Shown in pieces: positions 25,243-31,916 of a DNA stretch of 64,000 bases. The stretch's first letter is position 1. Each line of letters starts with the position of its first letter. A model generated the notes under the pieces. It did no database searches. It saw only the letters and a program-made list of their open reading frames with translations, and was not told the DNA's origin. A program made the position numbers and the translations under genes. Origin of the DNA: Curvibacter lanceolatus ATCC 14669 (lineage in GTDB: Bacteria; Pseudomonadota; Gammaproteobacteria; Burkholderiales; Burkholderiaceae_C); contig NZ_KB906263.1 in NCBI RefSeq assembly GCF_000381265.1, positions 62,001 through 126,000 on the forward strand, read 5' to 3'.

Positions 25243-26172
25243 CTATGACCGGGGTGCAGGCGCCGCGAAGATGCGCTCGGCCTCGCCCCAAAAATGCCAG
25301 TGCGTGGGCGACTGACGCACCAGGGCATCCATTTCGGCAAAGACCTGCTTCATCAGTTGAGAGGAGTCCGAAGCGGGCGGCAAGGTTCGAATTCGCAGGT
25401 GGCGCTGGCCGGTTTCCAGGTTGATTCCCATGCTGAACAAAGTGACCGGAACCTGCTGCTCGAACGCCAGCCGAACCAAACCACTGGGCATGCTGACGCG
25501 GTGGCCCAAGAAATCCACCACCTCAGTCGATTTGACCATGTCCGATGGCACATCCATCACCGCCATCACATGCTCCCGGCTTGCCAGAGCGGCGCGAAGA
25601 GGTGCCCCCGCTTGGGTGGGATCAATGGTGGGGCAGCCCCCCTCCCGGGCCACGGCGTCGGTGCGCCAACGCCCATAGTTCAGCATGACGGGGTGGCCGG
25701 CAAAGACCCCGGGGTCGAAACGTGCCAGCAGCATGTGTAGCCGCAGGCCTTGTTCGCGCGCGTGGCGAAGTGCCCACATGCCCGCCCCCCAATGAAAGGT
25801 ACACAGAAGACCGGCCTGGCCCGGCTCCGGCCAGTGTCCATCCACCTGGACATAGCGCTTCATCCAGGTAGTGCCCCGGGTCGCCATCAGATAGAAGTCG
25901 GCATGGTCGATCAGGCGAACCAGACGGAGGTCGCGAGCCCACCGGGCCGACTCGGCAGTCGCCATCCAGCCACGCTGTGCCGCCTGCTCCAGGCCCCGCC
26001 GCACCGGTATGCGATACAGGACGGGAAGCCGTGCCAAGCCCTTGAACAAGCTGAAGCAGATCGGCCAGGGGAGAAAAATTGCCAGTGCGGGCACCAGTAC
26101 CAGTTCCAGCGCATCGCGCAACTGGATCCGCCACCAGTTGCGCCACCGGTTAATGAAAGCGTTCAATGTCAA
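25243..26172 (-). CDS. LpxL/LPLAT-like acyltransferase homologue with altered active site
   Basis: A 309-residue protein with the layout of LpxL/HtrB lauroyl transferases: an N-terminal membrane anchor (LELVLVPALAIFLPWPICFSLF at about 22-43), a central TFHWGAGMW at 126-133, VMAVMDVPSDM and ATRGTTWMKRYV. The usual His-x4-Asp/Glu catalytic pair is not intact: His127 is followed at +5 by Met132. A standard transferase mechanism is therefore doubtful, although another acid could substitute. Starts 6 nt after the wzt stop, so it is the last gene of the wzm-wzt operon and probably acts on the exported glycan or its lipid carrier. Confidence 0.7.
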   Translation of the reverse strand: MTLNAFINRWRNWWRIQLRDALELVLVPALAIFLPWPICFSLFKGLARLPVLYRIPVRRGLEQAAQRGWMATAESARWARDLRLVRLIDHADFYLMATRGTTWMKRYVQVDGHWPEPGQAGLLCTFHWGAGMWALRHAREQGLRLHMLLARFDPGVFAGHPVMLNYGRWRTDAVAREGGCPTIDPTQAGAPLRAALASREHVMAVMDVPSDMVKSTEVVDFLGHRVSMPSGLVRLAFEQQVPVTLFSMGINLETGQRHLRIRTLPPASDSSQLMKQVFAEMDALVRQSPTHWHFWGEAERIFAAPAPRS

Positions 26173-26178
26173 CGGTGC

Positions 26179-27444
26179 CTATTCCCAACGATGCGGCAAG
26201 CGTACCAAGCCAGGGAGTGTGCTGGCATAGACCACCCTGAAATAGGCATGATGAAGCCATTCGTCGTACACCACCAGACCCCCATGGTCGAAGAGGTAGG
26301 CACTCAGCACGTAGTCGCCTGAATACAAAGGAAGGTCCACGAAGCGCAATCGGACCCGCCAGCACCCCCGGCCAAGGTTCTGCGGTTTCACATGGTCGGT
26401 ATGAGTGGCCACCACCGTGATCCCTGCGCCTTTGGCCTGCTCCAACATGATGCCGATCTGGGGCTGTTCGTCGTCTGCGACTCGGACCGTGACGGTCACG
26501 CACAGGTCGGCTTGCGTCAGCAGCGGAGGATCCCCATTGCCCAGACCTTCCACCTGCATGGAGAGGATGCGAGCCCTTGTCCCCTCCTGCAGGGCCGGAA
26601 GCTGCTCCAGTGGCTCGGAATCGACCGCCGCAGGCTCGGTTCGAGGACGTGCAGCCATCTGCTCCAACATCGGCTTGACGGCTTCGCCGCGCTCGGTCTG
26701 GGTGACCGAAGGGGGCAGCTCGGCCTCATAGGCGCTGAGCACGTCTTCCGTGGGGCCAAAAGCACGAACCGCCCCCTTTTCGAGCCAAATCGCTCGATTG
26801 CAGAGGCTGCGCACGTGGTACATGCTGTGGGAGCAGAAGAGAATCGTGCAGCCATTGCGGCGGAAGGTGGCGATCCGCTCGATGCATTTTTTCTGGAAAT
26901 GCTGATCACCAACGGCCAACGCTTCATCAATGATCAGCACATCGGGCTCGACCGCCGTCACCAAAGCGAAGGCCAACCGGACGACCATGCCCGACGAATA
27001 AGACTTCACTGGGCGGTCAATCGCCTCGCCCAGTTCTGAGAAGTCGATGATGCTCTGAGCCAAGGCCTTGATCTCGAGGTCGGACAATCCGATCAAGCGC
27101 CCACCGAAAAACAAGTTATCCCGTCCGGTGAAGTCCGGGTGGAAGCCAGCACCCAGCTCAAGAATGGCCGTTACCCGACCCTGACGCTGCAGTTGGCCTC
27201 GGGTGGGGTGCAGTGTGCCCGCCACCAGTTTCAATAAAGAGCTCTTGCCGGCCCCGTTATTGCCCACCACACCGAGGCATTGGCCTCGGTAGAGGTCGAA
27301 ATTCACATCCTTCAGAACCTGCTGAGTCCTGTATGCAGCATGTCCGAACAACAGGGAACGCAGGCGCGCACCCGGTGAATCGTACAGCCGGTACTCCTTG
27401 CAAAGCTGCTCAACCCGCAGCACTGGGGTAGCACGATCTGTCAT
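26179..27444 (-). CDS. wzt: Polysaccharide ABC exporter ATP-binding protein with C-terminal domain
   Basis: A 421-residue ATPase. Walker A GNNGAGKSS is at 61-69, the signature SYSSGMVVRLAFAL near 148, and Walker B VLIIDEALAVGD near 170, followed by the H-loop LFCSHSM. After a linker rich in Glu, Pro and Ala, a beta-sandwich C-terminal domain (about 255-421; LPLYSGDYVLSAYLFDHGG) matches the Wzt carbohydrate-binding module, which in known Wzm/Wzt systems recognises the capped end of the glycan. The ATG shares one base with the wzm stop. Energises export of an undecaprenyl-linked polymer. Confidence 0.92.
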   Translation of the reverse strand: MTDRATPVLRVEQLCKEYRLYDSPGARLRSLLFGHAAYRTQQVLKDVNFDLYRGQCLGVVGNNGAGKSSLLKLVAGTLHPTRGQLQRQGRVTAILELGAGFHPDFTGRDNLFFGGRLIGLSDLEIKALAQSIIDFSELGEAIDRPVKSYSSGMVVRLAFALVTAVEPDVLIIDEALAVGDQHFQKKCIERIATFRRNGCTILFCSHSMYHVRSLCNRAIWLEKGAVRAFGPTEDVLSAYEAELPPSVTQTERGEAVKPMLEQMAARPRTEPAAVDSEPLEQLPALQEGTRARILSMQVEGLGNGDPPLLTQADLCVTVTVRVADDEQPQIGIMLEQAKGAGITVVATHTDHVKPQNLGRGCWRVRLRFVDLPLYSGDYVLSAYLFDHGGLVVYDEWLHHAYFRVVYASTLPGLVRLPHRWE

Positions 27445-28247
27445 CACAGCCAATCGACCAGATGGTCCTTGCTGCGGACCAACATCAACTCGAGCAGCAG
27501 AGCACCGGAAGCGACCCAAGCCGCCATGACCAACCAGGACATTGGTGCAGGCCATTGCCCTTCCAAAAAGACCGCTTGATAGGCCAGCACCCAGGGTGTC
27601 ATCGGATTGATCCAGAGCGCCCATCGCCAGGCCTCAGGAAACTGCGATAGCGGAAACAGAACCGGTGAAATAAACACTCCCAAGGACAGGAAGAATCCAA
27701 CCACCTGTACCGTATCGCGCAATGCTGCCGCGAATATGGCTAGAACATAAGCCAGTAACAAAGAAAGCAAGGCCTGCGTCGCCATCAGCATGGGCAGCGC
27801 CAGCAAGGCAGATTGGTAATGGTGGTAAGCGCCATACATTGGGACCAAAAGCACAATCAAAGGGCCATAGATCACAGAGCTGGCAAGGATCGAACGAATG
27901 GGAAACAGCGCAGGAGGCAAGGCATTCTTTTGCAGCAGACTCCCTGCATCTACCAAGCTTCCCATGCCGCGGTTGATGAATTCACAGAATGCCATCCAGG
28001 GCAATGAACCCACGATCAAGAAGGTCCCCACGGCCCGGACCGGCGCATGCTCACCCAAACGCATCGCAAACACAATATCGAAGACAAGGTAATACACCGC
28101 TATGGTCAGCAGCGGCTGCACATACGACCACAGGGCGCCGATCGCAGTACCCGCGTGGCGGGCTGCAATCTCTCTGCGAGCCAAGGTCCATAACAGTGAG
28201 CGCGCTCGGATCATTTGAGTCCATTCCGCCCTCGTGGCCTGCATCAT
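27444..28247 (-). CDS. wzm: Polysaccharide ABC exporter permease
   Basis: ABC-2 type permease of 267 residues with six hydrophobic segments. It starts MMQATRAEWTQM, followed by LLWTLARREIAARHAGTAIGALWSYVQPLLTIAVYYLVFDIVF, the family N-terminal amphipathic helix and first TM, and later FISPVLFPLSQFPEAWRWALWINPMTPWV. A GGAAGG ribosome-binding site precedes the ATG at 28247. A long nested palindrome lies 36 bases upstream of the start and may form the 5' leader. Pairs with the overlapping wzt. Confidence 0.92.
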   Translation of the reverse strand: MMQATRAEWTQMIRARSLLWTLARREIAARHAGTAIGALWSYVQPLLTIAVYYLVFDIVFAMRLGEHAPVRAVGTFLIVGSLPWMAFCEFINRGMGSLVDAGSLLQKNALPPALFPIRSILASSVIYGPLIVLLVPMYGAYHHYQSALLALPMLMATQALLSLLLAYVLAIFAAALRDTVQVVGFFLSLGVFISPVLFPLSQFPEAWRWALWINPMTPWVLAYQAVFLEGQWPAPMSWLVMAAWVASGALLLELMLVRSKDHLVDWL

Positions 28248-28282
28248 GCCATTTTTCCTTCCAGCTCGTCTTGCGTCATACC

Positions 28283-28329
28283 GAGGGCCCATGGCAGCCC
28301 GCCAGGGTGGCGGACCGCCATGGGCCCTC
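28283..28329. repeat. Nested 47-base palindrome between the parvulin gene and wzm
   Basis: The outer arms 28283-28295 (GAGGGCCCATGGC) and 28317-28329 (GCCATGGGCCCTC) are perfect 13-bp inverted repeats. Inside, CCGCCA and TGGCGG around GGG form a second stem. The structure is 13 bases beyond the parvulin stop and 36 upstream of wzm. No U tract follows on the minus strand, so it looks more like an mRNA leader, attenuator or stabiliser than a plain terminator. Confidence 0.7.
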
Positions 28330-28342
28330 TCCAAGACCGGGA

Positions 28343-29293
28343 TTACTTCTTGTCAACAGGTGCCGTCTGAGCCGCTTCGGCTGAGGCCGGTGCGGGCTTG
28401 TATGAATCCGTGAAATGAGCCAAGGCATCGCCCTGAATGGTCGCAACATTGTTGAGTCGCTCCGCCTCAAGCTTGCGGCCATCCACGATTGCCTTTTGCT
28501 GCAACTCCTTGACCAACTCGTCCTTGATTTCGCTGAAAGGACGAACGTGCGGCATGATGTGCCGATCGAGGCGAAGAATGTGATAACCGAACTGGGATTC
28601 CACGATATCCGAGAGCTCGCCTGGCTTCTTCATTGCAAATGCGGCGTCCTCAAATGGTTTGACCATTCGGCCACGCCCGAATTTGCCCAGATCTCCACCT
28701 TTGGCAGCACTGCCCGGATCTTCCGAACGCTCTTTTGCCAGCACCGCAAAATCAGCGCCCTTTTTCAATTGGGCCAGAATCTCTTCAGCCTTCGCCTTGG
28801 CTCCGTCTTTGTCAACGCCACTGCGGATCAGAATATGGCTGACTTGAACCTCTTCCGGGGCTTCATATTTCTTAGGATTGGCCTTGTATTCTGAGGCTGC
28901 CAGCTTTTCTGCATCGGCATCCTTGAGCGAGTTCTTCTTATCGAGATGCTCCAGCATCGCATCCGTCATCAAACGTTCTCGATTGAGCGTCAGCAACGTA
29001 TTGAGCATCGGATCTTTATTCAGGCCCACCGCATCGGCTTCGCGAGTCAAGGCGCGGCGTAGATAAAGATTCTGAACAATTTGTCCCACTGTTTCTGGCT
29101 TGCCCAATGCCTCCTGACGCTTGTCTGCTGGTACACGCTGCATTTCAGCCAGAACATCCTGGGTGGTCACAACAATGCCAGGCGCTGTCAATAGCACCTC
29201 AGGAGCAGCTTCGGCGGTCTGCGCGTTCACGGCACCCAACATGAGCCACGGCGCAGCCAGGGAAAGAATCCAAGAGGGTTTGAGTTGAAACAT
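28343..29293 (-). CDS. Periplasmic parvulin-type peptidyl-prolyl isomerase (SurA/PrsA-like)
   Basis: A 316-residue exported foldase. The signal peptide MFQLKPSWILSLAAPWLMLGAVNA ends near residue 24. An N-terminal SurA-like helical region (VGQIVQNLYLRRALTREADA) follows. One parvulin domain lies at about 146-245: VQVSHILIR, DFAVLAKERSEDPGSAAKGGDLGKFGRG, PFEDAAFAMKKPGELSDIV and FGYHILRLD. The start ATG at 29293 is chosen; an in-frame TTG lies 12 bases upstream. It sits between the abundant surface protein gene and the Wzm/Wzt operon, all on the minus strand, so it may fold the surface protein in the periplasm (inference). Confidence 0.9.
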   Translation of the reverse strand: MFQLKPSWILSLAAPWLMLGAVNAQTAEAAPEVLLTAPGIVVTTQDVLAEMQRVPADKRQEALGKPETVGQIVQNLYLRRALTREADAVGLNKDPMLNTLLTLNRERLMTDAMLEHLDKKNSLKDADAEKLAASEYKANPKKYEAPEEVQVSHILIRSGVDKDGAKAKAEEILAQLKKGADFAVLAKERSEDPGSAAKGGDLGKFGRGRMVKPFEDAAFAMKKPGELSDIVESQFGYHILRLDRHIMPHVRPFSEIKDELVKELQQKAIVDGRKLEAERLNNVATIQGDALAHFTDSYKPAPASAEAAQTAPVDKK

Positions 29294-29363
29294 GGGTATA
29301 GACAAAAAACTAAGAACGCTGGAGTGATTGAATTTCGCCCCAATAGTTCATCAAACACTGATC

Positions 29364-29399
29364 AAAAAAAAGGCGGAGACCGAAGTCTCCGCCTTTTTT
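29364..29399 (-). terminator. Strong intrinsic terminator of the 600-residue surface protein gene
   Basis: AAAGGCGGAGAC-CGAA-GTCTCCGCCTTT is a perfect stem with flanking A and T runs on both sides. Read on the minus strand it gives a GC-rich hairpin with a tetraloop and at least seven U residues, 48 bases after the stop codon of the gene. It could work in both directions and separates this gene from the parvulin gene. Confidence 0.93.
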
Positions 29400-29446
29400 A
29401 CATGCCAAGCCCGGAGGCCTGGATGAACCGGCGAACCGGCTAGCAA

Positions 29447-31249
29447 TTAACGGTGCGAGAACAGCAGACCGAAGTTGCCCGACACACCGGCCTTCACAGC
29501 GCCGTTCACAGCCTTCTCAGCGGAGTAACCGATGATAGGCAGGGTGCCTGTGTAGTTGGCAGCGGTGCTGAAAGTAGCCCAGCCATCAGCAGCCGGCAGG
29601 CTAGCAGCCGGGTACACGGTGTTAGCCACGGTAGCGCTCAACACAGCCGAAGCCACGCCGAACGACAGAACCGAGGTTTCGCCGCACAGGCTCAGAGTCG
29701 AAGTAGCTGCCACGGTACCAGGCGACACAACGAAGCCAGGGTTGGAGGTGGCAGGAGCTTGCTCTTCACGACCAAAAGAGGTCACGCCGGTAGCCAGCTT
29801 GGTGCAAATCTGCAGACCATTGGTGCTCGACACGGTGGTGTTGAGCGGGCCAAAGTAGGTGTACGCAGTTGCAGCAGCGGAGCTGGTGTAGTCGGTGTAA
29901 ACCTGACCATTGCCGGTAGCGCCAGCGTAAGCGTAAGCGTAGGCAGTGTGGTAACGACGGGTGGGCATCGAGAACACCCAGTCAGTTGCACCACTGATAG
30001 ACGAGCTGGTCAGGTATTCGTTGGTCACGGTGCCACGAGCCAGAGTGCCGGTCAGGGCATTCGATTGGTTCAGAGCAGCCACGGTCGAGGTGTTCACCAG
30101 ACCGACGTACGGGGTCGACAGGTCAGGCAGGTCGTAGTAAGCAGCAGCCACCACCGGGTTGGCGATAGAAGCAGCAGTCGACGAAGCCGCGTTCACAACC
30201 ACGCCGTTAGCAACGTTGGCGGCGCTGGTGCCGTTCGGGTTGCTGGTGCCCAGAACCGTAGCTTGGTTGTAAGCCACAGCGGTCTTGCGGAACACCGGGT
30301 CAGCCGTCACGCTATCCAGCAAGGCGCTGACAACACCAGTGGTGCTACCAGCAGTGCTGGACACAGGGGTGTTGGTGATCGAGGTGCTGATCTGCGGGAA
30401 GAACACCAGGTTGGCGGAATCAGCAGAAACGGCCGTAGCTTGACCCGAGTAGGTCGTGGTGTTGGCAACGTTGATGATGGTCCAGTCAGCGAACAGCTTG
30501 CCGGTGGGGTAGGTCAGACCCAGGGCTTGAGCGGTGTTCGAAGCGGTAGCGGTAGCCGAAGTCAGCGTGGTGACTTGCGACGAGTAAGCAACCGGGTCTT
30601 GCACCAGCAGGTTGATGGCAGCAGCGCCAGCAGCGTTGGTGGAGCAAGGAGCCACACCGTTCACGTGCTTGATAGCGGTGTACAGCGGGTTGGTGGTGGG
30701 GATGGTGTAGACACCGTTGGCCAGAGTAGCTTGGTCAACCAAGCCACCCTTCGGGATGTCAGCCATGTTCAGGATTTCGATGTAGCCTTCGCGGGTTTGA
30801 TTGGCGATGGCTGCAGCGGTGCTCAGTTGTTGAACACGACCAGTTTGGAAAGCGCCATTGACCGAGGTGGGCAAGGTGCAGGTAGCGTCAGAGGTAGCCA
30901 GAGTGCTGATACCGGTGGTGGCATCTTGCGAGACCGAAGCGGTCCACACGTCACCAGGCGACAGCAGAACTTGGAAGTCATACAAATCGTCCGAGTTAGC
31001 AGCGCCACGGAAACGAACCTTGACGGCCTTACCGTTAGTCGTGTCGGTGTTCACAATGTTCAGCAAGGTGGCGTTGCCACTTTGGGTGCTGAAGTAAGGC
31101 ACCAACAGGATGTGCCCAGCGCCAGTGCTGCTCAGCGACAGGGTGGAACCAGCCGTTGCCGGGGTGAACACTGCAGCGGAAGCTCCGCCAGCCAGACCAA
31201 CACCGCCAATCATGGCAGCAATGCTCAAGGACAAAATCCTTTTTTTCAT
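29447..31249 (-). CDS. Abundant exported Ser/Thr/Ala-rich surface-type protein of unknown function
   Basis: A 600-residue protein with a Sec signal peptide (MKKRILSLSIAAMIGGVGLA, cleavage after GGASA). The mature start is VFTPATAGSTLSLSSTGAGH, then ILLVPYFSTQSGNATLLNIVN, VKVRFRGAANSDDLYDFQVLL, a long Ala/Ser/Thr/Val-rich middle and a C-terminus ending FGLLFSHR. Basic and acidic residues are few; four cysteines remain in the mature part. There is no PEP-CTERM, LPXTG or autotransporter motif. Codons favour GCT, GGT, CGT and ACC rather than the GCC/GGC/CGC of neighbours, like highly expressed genes. With a perfect -35 box, an AGGAG site and a strong terminator, it looks like a major surface (S-layer-like) protein. 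I do not recognise a characterised family. Confidence 0.85.
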   Translation of the reverse strand: MKKRILSLSIAAMIGGVGLAGGASAAVFTPATAGSTLSLSSTGAGHILLVPYFSTQSGNATLLNIVNTDTTNGKAVKVRFRGAANSDDLYDFQVLLSPGDVWTASVSQDATTGISTLATSDATCTLPTSVNGAFQTGRVQQLSTAAAIANQTREGYIEILNMADIPKGGLVDQATLANGVYTIPTTNPLYTAIKHVNGVAPCSTNAAGAAAINLLVQDPVAYSSQVTTLTSATATASNTAQALGLTYPTGKLFADWTIINVANTTTYSGQATAVSADSANLVFFPQISTSITNTPVSSTAGSTTGVVSALLDSVTADPVFRKTAVAYNQATVLGTSNPNGTSAANVANGVVVNAASSTAASIANPVVAAAYYDLPDLSTPYVGLVNTSTVAALNQSNALTGTLARGTVTNEYLTSSSISGATDWVFSMPTRRYHTAYAYAYAGATGNGQVYTDYTSSAAATAYTYFGPLNTTVSSTNGLQICTKLATGVTSFGREEQAPATSNPGFVVSPGTVAATSTLSLCGETSVLSFGVASAVLSATVANTVYPAASLPAADGWATFSTAANYTGTLPIIGYSAEKAVNGAVKAGVSGNFGLLFSHR

Positions 31250-31272
31250 GAAAACTCCTGTTTAGAAAAAAT

Positions 31273-31301
31273 TTGGTAAGCGCAACTACCAAGATTGTCA
31301 A
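31273..31301 (-). promoter_or_regulatory. Promoter of the 600-residue surface protein gene
   Basis: On the minus strand, a consensus -35 TTGACA (31296-31301) is followed after exactly 17 bases by TACCAA (31273-31278), a weak -10 matching three of six positions. The start codon follows with an AGGAG ribosome-binding site at 31255-31259, 5 bases before ATG. The perfect -35 and spacing suit a strong sigma-70 promoter. Confidence 0.55.
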
Positions 31302-31451
31302 CGCCTACGAATCGTAGCACAGAAAGAAACGGGCTCATCCAGTGGATTGTGGGCTAGCCCATCATGTTGAAGAAAAGCAACAAAACCCAATACCTGGTTG
31401 ACGTTCCTCCTGTAAGACAAGGCAGTGCTCGCTGAGCCCTGAGGTCACGGA

Positions 31452-31874
31452 TCAGAGCTGCGGCTTGAAACGCCACTGCCCCTCCTCGAAAACCCAACTC
31501 TCATCGAGCCCTGTATTGATGTTACCGCCATACCTGCTCCCCAGGGGAGGTTTTGCTTCGAGACTGATGCGTACGGCACACACTTCATCGGCACAAGTCA
31601 CGGAAATTGCCTTGGCCTTGATCCAACCCCCATTGGTCATGCGACCACGGTAGCGCTCATAAGGCGTGACTCGGCGGTAGCTGTCGGTCAGCATGTCGTA
31701 GGCTTTTTCGATATCCCCATCAATCAGGTGCTGCCAGCGCTGGTTGGCGCGGGCTTCCACGATCTGCTCAGGCGTTTGGGTCTGCATGCTTGCGCAACCG
31801 GCCAGCAGCAGGGCCGAAACAGCACAGGCAGTCAAGGCCCAGCGGCGTGTCTTGAAAGAAGATGCAAGGGTCAT
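31452..31874 (-). CDS. Small lipoprotein at the end of the T2SS operon
   Basis: A 140-residue lipoprotein: twin-Arg N-region, hydrophobic stretch, lipobox L-A-G-C with Cys27, and Ala at +2, which predicts outer-membrane sorting. The mature part has a cystatin/NTF2-like feel: ARANQRWQHLIDGDIEKAYDMLTDSYR at its start, TPYERYRGRM, and a final ESWVFEEGQWRFKPQL. Two cysteines (TCADEVCAV) likely form a disulfide. It lies 42 bases after gspD on the same strand. It could be an accessory T2SS protein such as a pilotin-like secretin partner, but the fold resembles snoaL/NTF2 proteins more than known pilotins. Confidence 0.75.
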   Translation of the reverse strand: MTLASSFKTRRWALTACAVSALLLAGCASMQTQTPEQIVEARANQRWQHLIDGDIEKAYDMLTDSYRRVTPYERYRGRMTNGGWIKAKAISVTCADEVCAVRISLEAKPPLGSRYGGNINTGLDESWVFEEGQWRFKPQL

Positions 31875-31916
31875 GATGCGAAGACTTTCTCTCTATATAT
31901 AGAAGAAACAAATGGC

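Noticed and set aside
29453-31279. 608-residue plus-strand open frame
   Set aside because: Exactly antisense to the surface-protein gene, which has signal peptide, promoter, ribosome-binding site and terminator; the shadow has no recognisable fold.
31452-31874. Operon-end lipoprotein considered as a GspS-type pilotin
   Set aside because: Size and outer-membrane lipobox fit, but the mature sequence looks like an NTF2/cystatin-type domain rather than a known pilotin, so no gene name was given.
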